Shown in pieces: positions 8,976 to 16,229 of a DNA stretch of 42,465 nt. How positions within the stretch are numbered: the stretch's first letter is position 1; the number at the start of each line of letters is the position of its first letter. Source of the stretch: Pseudoalteromonas sp. S2755 (lineage in GTDB: Bacteria > Pseudomonadota > Gammaproteobacteria > Enterobacterales > Alteromonadaceae); contig NZ_PNDS01000138.1 in assembly GCF_005886535.1 (NCBI RefSeq), forward strand, positions 1-42,465, read 5' to 3'. Under the pieces are notes generated by a model. That model did not search any database. It was not told the DNA's origin and saw only the letters and a list, made by a program, of their open reading frames with translations. Both the position numbers and the translations under genes were made by a program.

Positions 8976-10760
8976 ATGAAAAAGACTGCCTTGTGCATGG
9001 CGCTAGCCATAGCAATGGGCCTGACTGGCTGCTCACTTTCTCCTTCGTCTGTCGAGACGACGCCTTCAGAGCCACAGCAAACAGTAGCAGCAAATGCACA
9101 ATTCGCTGACTTTTCTCAGCAATTTATCAATGACTTATGGAAACAGTACCCAGAAGCGTCACTCTGGGCAGGCTTTGGCAAGTACGACGATATTATCACT
9201 ATACCAACCCAAGCGGCACGAGACGCCAGCGTCGCGTTTTCTAAGGCGCAATTAGCCAAGCTGCAGCAGTTCGACCTTGCTAACTTAAGCAATAGTCAAA
9301 AAATCGATTATCACTTGATTGAAAATCGCCTAAAACGCGATATCTGGCATATTGAAACCTTCAAAAGCTGGCAGTGGAATCCATCAAACTACAATGTTTC
9401 TTATGGCTTTGCGACCATACTCAATAGCCGCTTTAAAACGGATGACGAAAAGCTCAAGCTCGTTTTAGCACGTCTTCAATATGTGCCAGCCTATTATGAA
9501 GCTGCACAAAACAATATTAACAATCCAACGCTTGAATATACTCAGCTTGCGATAGCACAAAACCAAGGCGCATTTAGTGTATTAAACGACGAGTTGCTTG
9601 ATAAGCTCGCGACTTCATTATTAACAGCCGAGGAAAAAGCCCTATTCAAACAGCGCTTCGCTGCCGCGAAATCAGCCATCAATGGATATGTTTCTTACCT
9701 TACCAATCTTGAAAAAGAGTTAAGTGAAAGCGGTAACGCGCGCTCATTTAGAATTGGTGAGAAGCTCTACGAACAAAAATTTGCCTTTGATATTCAGTCT
9801 GGCTATACCGCAAAGCAAATGTATGAAAAAGCAATGGCCGACAAAGCCCGTGTTACTAATGAAATGGTTAAGATTGTTGATCAACTCTGGCCAAAGTACT
9901 TTGCTGACAAGCCACGCCCAGAATCTGACATTGATGCGATTGCCACGCTTATCAAGCACCTTTCAGTCAAACACGTAAAACGTGAAAACTTTGTGAGCGA
10001 AATCAAGGCGCAAATACCAGAGCTTGAAAAGTTTGTGATGGAAAAGGATCTCATCACGCTAGACCCTGAAAAGCCACTAGTTGTTCGCGAGACGCCTGAA
10101 TATATGCGTGGCTTTGCTGGTGCTTCAATCAGTGCTCCGGGACCATACGACAAAAAAGAGAACACCTATTATAACGTGTCTCCACTGGACTCAATGGACG
10201 ACGAGCAAGCTGAATCGTATCTACGTGAATACAACCACTGGATCCTGCAGATCCTAAATATTCACGAAGCCGTGCCAGGTCATTACACTCAATTGGTTTA
10301 CTCTAACGAATCTCCGTCTTTGGTGAAGAGTATCTTAAGCAATGGCGCGATGATTGAAGGATGGGCGGTCTACACTGAGCGCATGATGCTAGAAGAAGGC
10401 TATGGTAACTTTGAGCCTGAAATGTGGTTAATGTACTACAAGTGGAATCTACGCGTGATCTGTAACACCATCCTAGATTACGGTATCCAAGTAAAAGGAA
10501 TAAGCAAAGAAGAAGGCTTAGATCTGCTGATGAATGGGGCTTTCCAAGAGCGTGCAGAAGCCGAAGGTAAATGGCGCCGTGCAACCTTGAGCCAAGTACA
10601 ACTAACCAGCTATTACTCTGGTTATCGCGAAATTTACGACTTCCGTGAAACACAAAAGCAAAAGCTTGGAAAAGAATTTGACTTGAAAGCATTCCATGAA
10701 GAATTCTTAAGCTTTGGCAGTGCTCCGGTGAAATATATCCGCCAGTTAATGGCAAAGTAA
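8976..10760 (+). CDS. DUF885 family lipoprotein, probable zinc metallopeptidase
   Basis: Secreted lipoprotein of 594 residues. The signal peptide ends in lipobox LTGC (Cys19), so it is probably anchored on the periplasmic face or in the outer membrane. The DUF885 signature is His430-Glu-Ala-Val-Pro-Gly-His436, a HExxxxH-like zinc site, followed by EGWAVYTERM with Glu461 and Glu468. This supports a metallopeptidase-like fold, but the substrate of the family is poorly known. Ribosome binding site AGGA, 8 bases from the ATG. It lies 13 bases after soxR in the same direction, so read-through is possible. It is followed by a strong terminator. Confidence 0.85.
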   Translation: MKKTALCMALAIAMGLTGCSLSPSSVETTPSEPQQTVAANAQFADFSQQFINDLWKQYPEASLWAGFGKYDDIITIPTQAARDASVAFSKAQLAKLQQFDLANLSNSQKIDYHLIENRLKRDIWHIETFKSWQWNPSNYNVSYGFATILNSRFKTDDEKLKLVLARLQYVPAYYEAAQNNINNPTLEYTQLAIAQNQGAFSVLNDELLDKLATSLLTAEEKALFKQRFAAAKSAINGYVSYLTNLEKELSESGNARSFRIGEKLYEQKFAFDIQSGYTAKQMYEKAMADKARVTNEMVKIVDQLWPKYFADKPRPESDIDAIATLIKHLSVKHVKRENFVSEIKAQIPELEKFVMEKDLITLDPEKPLVVRETPEYMRGFAGASISAPGPYDKKENTYYNVSPLDSMDDEQAESYLREYNHWILQILNIHEAVPGHYTQLVYSNESPSLVKSILSNGAMIEGWAVYTERMMLEEGYGNFEPEMWLMYYKWNLRVICNTILDYGIQVKGISKEEGLDLLMNGAFQERAEAEGKWRRATLSQVQLTSYYSGYREIYDFRETQKQKLGKEFDLKAFHEEFLSFGSAPVKYIRQLMAK

Positions 10761-10763
10761 CAT

Positions 10764-10797
10764 AATAATGCCAGCCTTATGGCCGGCATTATTTTTT
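10764..10797 (+). terminator. Rho-independent terminator
   Basis: AATAATGCC...GGCATTATT with an inner GCC/GGC pairing, followed by TTTTTT, a few bases after the DUF885 gene stop. Confidence 0.88.
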
Positions 10798-10815
10798 GAA
10801 AAATTGATATCACCC

Positions 10816-10929
10816 GTAGGTCGGCCTTTAGGCCGACTAACGTTTTAATCTAGAGGGAACCCTATAAACCCAAAGGCTACCCTTTAAACGTTGGGTTGGG
10901 GGGGATTGTCGACCTAAAGGTCGACCTAC
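10816..10929. repeat. Inverted pair of REP-like palindromic repeats
   Basis: Two 22-bp imperfect palindromes in opposite orientation: 10816-10837 on the plus strand and 10908-10929 on the minus strand, each of form GTAGGTCGRC, TTTA-centred loop, GYCGAC. A third copy is at 29391-29412. Copies 2 and 3 are both followed by an AACCCAAC-type motif. The minus-strand copy contains the TAG stop of the S46 peptidase gene. The arrangement resembles a REP doublet (REPIN/BIME). Confidence 0.65.
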
Positions 10930-13085
10930 TTTACTATCTTCATTTCATCTAACAGGTTTTGCGCATTATCAACCTTGTCCATTACCCATAACATGTAACG
11001 CGAATCAACATGGATTGAGCGATTTAGGTTTTTATCGTAATCCCAGTCACCAATAATGCTTTCATATACACCGTCAAACAGTAAACCTACTAACTCCGCT
11101 TTCCCGTTTAAAGTTGGCGAGCCCGAGTTACCACCTGTGGTATCCACATTAGAAAGGAAATTCACCGGTACGGTATTCATGCCCCCTGTATATTGACCAT
11201 ATACTTTTTCACGGATCAACTGCTGCTGCTTTTTAGGCGCGTTAAATGGTTCAACATCAGTATTTTTCGCCAACAGTCCTTCAAGCGAGGTAAATGGCGT
11301 TGCCACTAAGCCATCTTGCGGTGAATAGCCACCTACCGTACCGTAAGTGACACGGAGTGTGCTGTTAGCATCCGCGTAAACTGGCTTATTTTGAGATTTG
11401 TTGTAAGCAATAATAGCTTCCATCAAAGCAGGACGTGCAGATTGCTGCTTACCAGCCAATTCTTTTTCTTCATCTTCGATTTGCTTCATCACTGCAAAAA
11501 TCGCTTTTGCATATTGAATGAATGGATCAGAGCTTTGATTTAACTGCTCAAGCTCTAAATCTAACATCCAAAGACGGGCTTTTTCATCAGCAAGCTTAGA
11601 GTTAGCATACATCTCATCTAGCAGCGCTTGGTGCTTTGCTTTATTGAAGCCGTTTTCAAGTTGAAGCTGCTTATCGACTTCAGCTAAACGCGCTTCTTTT
11701 GGCAAGGCTGCATAAAGCTCCATAAAGTAAAGCATAATCGCTTTATCAACTGTTTCATCATAACGGCGCGTCATACGCTGTAGCCCCGCTTTGATTTTTG
11801 GCATATCACGTTCTTGATAACCACTCTCACGCTCAGCATCAGGCTTTTGTTTTTCAACCGCCAAGCGATAAAGCTTACGCGCAGTAGACATCATTTGTGA
11901 GCGATGGATATAGCCAACCATCATATCACGCTCATAATGAACTTGAGATTGAGCAACCAACTCGCTCAATTCGTTTAGTACAGCACCATACTTTGCTTTA
12001 CGGTCTGCATCAGCATTAATCCAAGTGCTAAGATCGCGCTCAAATTGCTGCTTGCGGCTATACATACTGCCTTTTTTGAAGCTCTCAATCATAGAGCCAA
12101 AGTTTTTGATGTAGTTGTTGTAACCCGCAATGGTGCTTTCATAGGCGATACGAGCTTGCGACCCTTCAGGTGCATTTTCTTCAATTAGTGCCACATACTT
12201 TGAGTTATGTTTACGTACCATGGGGTAAACCGTGTTAAATACATAATCCACTTCAGAAGCAATACGATAGCGGTTGGTACGACCCGGATAACCCGTCACC
12301 ATCACAAAGTCGCCCTCTTGCACGCCTTTTGCACTCACACTCAAAAACGACTCAGGGTTATAAGGTACGTTATCCTTAGAAAACTCAGCTGGCTTACCAT
12401 CTTTACCCACATATGCACGGTAAAAAGCAAAGTCGCCGGTGTGACGAGGCCACATCCAGTTATCTATATCGCCACCATATTTGCCCACGCCCATCGCTGG
12501 TGTATATGCCAGACGGACGTCTTTTATCTCTAAAGATTTAATGAGGTAATATTCCAATCCACCATGAAAGGTATAAACATTACAGCGATAGCTTTCATCT
12601 TGCTCACACTCAGCAACAAGCTGTTTGCGCTTACTGTCAATGGCATCAAAACGTGCTTTACCGGTAAGCGAATCAGTACCGGCATTAACTTTATCCGTTA
12701 CGTTCGACACTTCTTTTGTCACATAAACCCGTGAGCCCGGTGCCGCTGGTAGATCTTCACTTGGCTGTTTTGCTAAAAAGCCATTCTCAAGAATATTATT
12801 ATCTGTTGTTGAGTTGTATTGAATAGAGCCGTATGCACAGTGATGATTTGTCACCACTAAACCTTTAGGAGAGACAAATGACGCCGTACAGCCACCTAAG
12901 CTAATCACCGCATTCATCGGGAATTCAGTGAGTTTAGAAATTGACTTAGCATCAATTTCCAGTCCTTTAGACTTTAAAATAGATTCAAGTTCAGGTAGTT
13001 GATGTGGTTGCCACATGCCTTCATCGGCAGCAACGTACTGAGAAAAGGCCAACACCATGGCCGCGGAGATAGCTTTAATACGCAT
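10926..13085 (-). CDS. S46 family dipeptidyl-peptidase (DPP7-like)
   Basis: Exported serine peptidase that removes dipeptides from the N-termini of peptides, used for protein nutrition. The 719 residues are the normal family length, with a signal peptide (cleavage near AVAADEG, residue 20). The chymotrypsin-type catalytic residues are visible: the His81-His82 pair in VVTNHHCAYG, a candidate Asp in GGDIDNWMWPRHTGDF, and Ser654 in TGGNSGSP. Eighteen residues after the Ser is Gly672 (LLFDG). In known enzymes a Gly here goes with hydrophobic P1 preference (DPP7) and an Arg with acidic P1 (DPP11), so I predict DPP7-type specificity. The gene is convergent with the DUF885 gene. Confidence 0.92.
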   Translation of the reverse strand: MRIKAISAAMVLAFSQYVAADEGMWQPHQLPELESILKSKGLEIDAKSISKLTEFPMNAVISLGGCTASFVSPKGLVVTNHHCAYGSIQYNSTTDNNILENGFLAKQPSEDLPAAPGSRVYVTKEVSNVTDKVNAGTDSLTGKARFDAIDSKRKQLVAECEQDESYRCNVYTFHGGLEYYLIKSLEIKDVRLAYTPAMGVGKYGGDIDNWMWPRHTGDFAFYRAYVGKDGKPAEFSKDNVPYNPESFLSVSAKGVQEGDFVMVTGYPGRTNRYRIASEVDYVFNTVYPMVRKHNSKYVALIEENAPEGSQARIAYESTIAGYNNYIKNFGSMIESFKKGSMYSRKQQFERDLSTWINADADRKAKYGAVLNELSELVAQSQVHYERDMMVGYIHRSQMMSTARKLYRLAVEKQKPDAERESGYQERDMPKIKAGLQRMTRRYDETVDKAIMLYFMELYAALPKEARLAEVDKQLQLENGFNKAKHQALLDEMYANSKLADEKARLWMLDLELEQLNQSSDPFIQYAKAIFAVMKQIEDEEKELAGKQQSARPALMEAIIAYNKSQNKPVYADANSTLRVTYGTVGGYSPQDGLVATPFTSLEGLLAKNTDVEPFNAPKKQQQLIREKVYGQYTGGMNTVPVNFLSNVDTTGGNSGSPTLNGKAELVGLLFDGVYESIIGDWDYDKNLNRSIHVDSRYMLWVMDKVDNAQNLLDEMKIVK

Positions 13086-13257
13086 ATTCCAATCCTAAAT
13101 GTTATATTATTTTAATTGCGATCAGTAATGTGACCCAAGATAGTGCCAAATAGCAATTTATTTCGGTGGAATTTAATAAAACAATGTAAATATTCTTCTT
13201 CAGTCTCTCCGCTTTACATCATCTCAAGTGTTAAAGCTAAACCCAATATGTAGTACC

Positions 13258-13286
13258 TTGTTGACCTATCACAGATCATTTATACT
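13258..13286 (+). promoter_or_regulatory. Candidate promoter of the lipid operon
   Basis: TTGTTG and TATACT lie 17 bases apart about 75 bases before the first gene of the operon. The -10 is good, the -35 poor. The rest of 13086-13360 shows nothing further. Confidence 0.35.
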
Positions 13287-13360
13287 GGCTCGGCACAACG
13301 ACAAAGATCATCCCTTCTTCAAAAGAGCTGAAGAATGCGTATTCTAAGGAAAAGGAAATC

Positions 13361-14023
13361 ATGGAAGACAAATCAAGTCGGCGTCCACTCAAGGTACGCT
13401 CAAGCACATATGCTCAGCGCGTCGCCAAATGGCTTAGCAATAAAAATATCACTCCTAACACTATTTCACTACTCAGCGTGCTGTTTGCAGCCTGCTCAGC
13501 AATCTCTCTTGTTTTGTTACCACTGTCTTCTGGACTACTCATTTGGCTTTTGCCTCTACTTGCCGCCATATGCATTCAATTTCGCTTACTGTGTAATTTG
13601 TTCGATGGTATGGTCGCTGTGGAAGGTGGGAAAAGTACCGCATCTGGTGAACTTTTTAACGATATGCCAGACAGATTTGCTGATGCTTTCATCATTGTTG
13701 CTGTGGGCTATGCAGTCCCTCAATTTAGTTACGCAATCGATATTGCTTGGTGTGCGGCAACGCTTGCAATTATGACCGCTTACGTCAGAACCTTAGCAAC
13801 GAGTACAGGGGCTCCTGCCAATTTTTGTGGGCCTATGGCGAAACAACACCGAATGGCTTTACTTACATTTGCATGCCTTTTTACAACTATAGAGCCTCTA
13901 TTCTGGCAACAAGGGGCTGTGTTATATACGTCATTACTTATCATTAGCGTCGGTTCATTCATCACGTTATTTAAACGAGCTATCCTTGCCTATCAATACC
14001 TTGAGGGCAAACGCGATGTTTAA
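13361..14023 (+). CDS. CDP-alcohol phosphatidyltransferase family protein, YnbA-like
   Basis: Inner-membrane enzyme that would swap the CMP of a CDP-alcohol (usually CDP-diacylglycerol) for another alcohol. The 220 residues contain about six hydrophobic helices. The family motif D-x2-DG-x2-AR-x8-G-x3-D-x3-D appears as N-x2-DG-x2-AV-x8-G-x3-N-x3-D: the first and third Asp are Asn and the Arg is Val. From memory, E. coli YnbA has the same two Asn but keeps the Arg. Start ATG preceded by AAGGAAAAGGAAA. It is first in a three-gene operon with CdsA-like and PlsC-like genes, overlapping the second by 8 bases. The acceptor alcohol and whether it is active are open. Confidence 0.8.
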   Translation: MEDKSSRRPLKVRSSTYAQRVAKWLSNKNITPNTISLLSVLFAACSAISLVLLPLSSGLLIWLLPLLAAICIQFRLLCNLFDGMVAVEGGKSTASGELFNDMPDRFADAFIIVAVGYAVPQFSYAIDIAWCAATLAIMTAYVRTLATSTGAPANFCGPMAKQHRMALLTFACLFTTIEPLFWQQGAVLYTSLLIISVGSFITLFKRAILAYQYLEGKRDV

Positions 14024-14948
14024 CGTCCCTGATCATTCTTTGTATGCCATGGCGTTGGTAGGACTCATCTTAATCACCGCAACGCTTGCTTATTTAGTTA
14101 TTAGCCGAATACAACGAGATACGGATCATCAAGAATTAAAACTCAGGATCCAATCTTGGTGGTGGATAATTGGCGCTTTTTTTGTCGTATTAGCCTCCAA
14201 CATACATTTCGCACTTGCTTTTATTGGCTTTTTAAGTTTTCTCGCATTAAAAGAGTTTTTGTCCATAGTGCCAGGACGGCAAACCGATAGGCGCGCTATT
14301 TTTTGGCTATATTTGAGTATCCCACTGCAATATTATTGGGTTGCAACTCAGTGGTATGGCATGTTTATTATCTTTATTCCTGTTTATATCTTTCTATTTA
14401 TCCCTATTAGAATGGTGCTCATCGGTGATACAAAAGGATTCATAAAGTCAGCTGGGATCCTTAACTGGGCCGTCATGTTGTGTGTTTTCTCTATTAGTCA
14501 CCTTGGCTACTTGTTAGTTTTGCCGGTCAAAAACAGTGAGGCGGGTGCCATTGGTCTGGTATTGTATTTACTGTTTACTACTCAATTTAACGACGTTTGC
14601 CAATATGTTTGGGGAAAACTGTTTGGTAAGCATAAAATCATCCCAAAAGTGAGCCCCAACAAAACATGGCAAGGTTTTATTGGTGGCGCCTGTACTACTG
14701 CCACATTGTCTTGTTTTGTTGCCCCTGCACTCACGCCACTATCGACCTTACAAGGCGCAGGCGCAGGGCTCCTAATAGCTGTTACTGGTTTTTTTGGTGA
14801 TTTAGTTATTTCAAGTGTTAAACGAGATTTACAAATTAAAGACACAGGGGTCATGATCCCCGGCCATGGTGGCATTTTAGATAGGATGGACAGCCTACTC
14901 TACACTTCACCACTATTCTTCCATTACCTTTACTATCTGCACTATTAA
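14016..14948 (+). CDS. Phosphatidate cytidylyltransferase (CdsA/YnbB-like)
   Basis: Makes CDP-diacylglycerol from phosphatidate and CTP. I use the ATG at 14016, with GAGGG 8 bases upstream and overlapping the previous stop, rather than a start 10 codons earlier; this gives 310 residues. It is a polytopic membrane protein of about eight helices. The C-terminal family signature is complete: S-x-x-KRDLQIKDTGVMIPGHGGILDRMD at about residues 270-294. E. coli YnbB is the closest operon analogue I recall. The housekeeping cdsA normally sits with uppS/dxr, so this is a second, accessory copy that probably feeds the neighbouring transferase. Confidence 0.9.
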   Translation: MFNVPDHSLYAMALVGLILITATLAYLVISRIQRDTDHQELKLRIQSWWWIIGAFFVVLASNIHFALAFIGFLSFLALKEFLSIVPGRQTDRRAIFWLYLSIPLQYYWVATQWYGMFIIFIPVYIFLFIPIRMVLIGDTKGFIKSAGILNWAVMLCVFSISHLGYLLVLPVKNSEAGAIGLVLYLLFTTQFNDVCQYVWGKLFGKHKIIPKVSPNKTWQGFIGGACTTATLSCFVAPALTPLSTLQGAGAGLLIAVTGFFGDLVISSVKRDLQIKDTGVMIPGHGGILDRMDSLLYTSPLFFHYLYYLHY

Positions 14949-14951
14949 ACT

Positions 14952-15602
14952 ATGCTTGCACGCGTTTTAAAGATACTGTTTTTTGGGATGATTATTAAGC
15001 CAGTGGTTTTAATTTTACTAGGGCTCAACGTTGTTAATCGCAATAAGCTACCAACACATGGGCCTGCTATCCTCGCGCCAAACCATAATAGCCATTTGGA
15101 TACCCTAGTATTAATGAGCTTGTTTCCATTAAGGATGATACATAAGATACGCCCCGTAGCCGCTGCAGATTATTTTCTCGCCAACAGATATATCGCTTGG
15201 TTTGCACTCAATGTTATTGGGATCATTCCTCTAAATCGCAAGCAAGTTACACGCAAAACACAGCTCTTTGAACAATGCCATAAAGCGTTAAAGCAAGGTG
15301 AAATCTTGATTTTTTTTCCTGAAGGGTCTCGTGGTGAACCTGAAAAAATGACGCAGTTAAAGAAAGGTATTTTTCATCTCACTCGCGATTGTAAGCCGGT
15401 GCTCGTTTACCCCATTATGATGCATGGACTTGGCCGCTCTTTACCCAAAGGAGAAGCTTTATTTGTGCCATTTAATTGCGACGTCATTGTCGGCGAGCCA
15501 CTTTCTTGCACAAGCCACGCGAGCGCACTAGTGCAAGAAATCGAACTACAATTTAACTCGATGCGATCACTTTGTTTAACATATCGGGTAGACGAAGAGT
15601 GA
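14952..15602 (+). CDS. 1-acyl-glycerol-3-phosphate acyltransferase family protein (PlsC-like)
   Basis: Acyltransferase of the LPLAT family: it would acylate lysophosphatidate or a related lipid at the membrane. Of 216 residues, the first 25 form a hydrophobic anchor. The catalytic motif is Asn44-His45-x4-Asp50 (NHNSHLD), and the acceptor-binding motif is Phe122-Pro-Glu-Gly-Ser-Arg127. It starts 3 bases after the CdsA-like stop, so it is the third gene of the operon. The three genes could form a lipid path: acylation to phosphatidate, activation to CDP-diacylglycerol, then transfer to an alcohol. Confidence 0.88.
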   Translation: MLARVLKILFFGMIIKPVVLILLGLNVVNRNKLPTHGPAILAPNHNSHLDTLVLMSLFPLRMIHKIRPVAAADYFLANRYIAWFALNVIGIIPLNRKQVTRKTQLFEQCHKALKQGEILIFFPEGSRGEPEKMTQLKKGIFHLTRDCKPVLVYPIMMHGLGRSLPKGEALFVPFNCDVIVGEPLSCTSHASALVQEIELQFNSMRSLCLTYRVDEE

Positions 15603-15701
15603 TAAAACTCTCCTCTTGTAAGCCTAATATCCAAAAAACGGTTCGCTGCCGTACTCTCCTACTTTACTGTTATCTGCATAAATAGTGGACATTTTTCTTA
15701 G

Positions 15702-16229
15702 CTAATTAAACATCTCATCGGTTAATTCAAAAGGCTCCCAAGTCGCCTGTGCTGAACCAATTTCTTCTAAAATCCGCCCTTTCACGCCATCAAATGGAGC
15801 ATTAGAGATCCACATTTTTACCTCACCCTTTTCACCAAAACCAAAGATAATCTGAGGGACAAGATCTTCCTTTACCTCTCCCGTGTGGAAGGTAATACTA
15901 GGCAGGTTTTTTGCGATTTTGTATGCTTTATCACGTTGTACACTGAACTCAGCGTTGTAATGCCTTCCTTGTTTATAATCCCACCATTGTGCTTTCACTT
16001 TATGCGGGATTTCAGCTCCCCAAAACGTACTATTTGCATTAGCATTACCCCAACAACAACCTATTGAGCCTGCTGGTGGAGAAAACTTGTCGTCAAACAC
16101 TAGCTTAACCATTAGGTCACTATTTTCATAGGCAGATACACCTATCCGCAACTTAACCAATTCTGTACTTGAAGAGCAGCTACAAAGCAGCATTACTGCC
16201 ATTAAAACGGTATAGAGCTTATTGATCAT
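15702..16229 (-). CDS. Small lipoprotein, candidate immunity protein for the Tle1-like effector
   Basis: With the ATG at 16229 (GGAG ribosome binding site; ATGA overlap with the upstream effector stop), the product has 175 residues beginning MINKLYTVLMAVMLLCSC. A lipobox LCSC puts the lipid-bearing Cys near residue 18. The mature part is rich in Trp and aromatic residues (KAQWWDYKQGRHY; KMWISNAPFDGVKG) and resembles DUF2931-type lipoproteins, which I recall only tentatively. Tle-family lipases act in the periplasm and their immunity proteins are commonly periplasmic or lipoproteins. Tight coupling to the effector gene is the main support. Confidence 0.6.
   Translation of the reverse strand: MINKLYTVLMAVMLLCSCSSSTELVKLRIGVSAYENSDLMVKLVFDDKFSPPAGSIGCCWGNANANSTFWGAEIPHKVKAQWWDYKQGRHYNAEFSVQRDKAYKIAKNLPSITFHTGEVKEDLVPQIIFGFGEKGEVKMWISNAPFDGVKGRILEEIGSAQATWEPFELTDEMFN

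Noticed and set aside
13335..13775. 146-codon plus-strand frame over the YnbA-like gene
   Set aside because: Different frame of the same stretch; the 13361 frame has the ribosome binding site, membrane helices and family motif.
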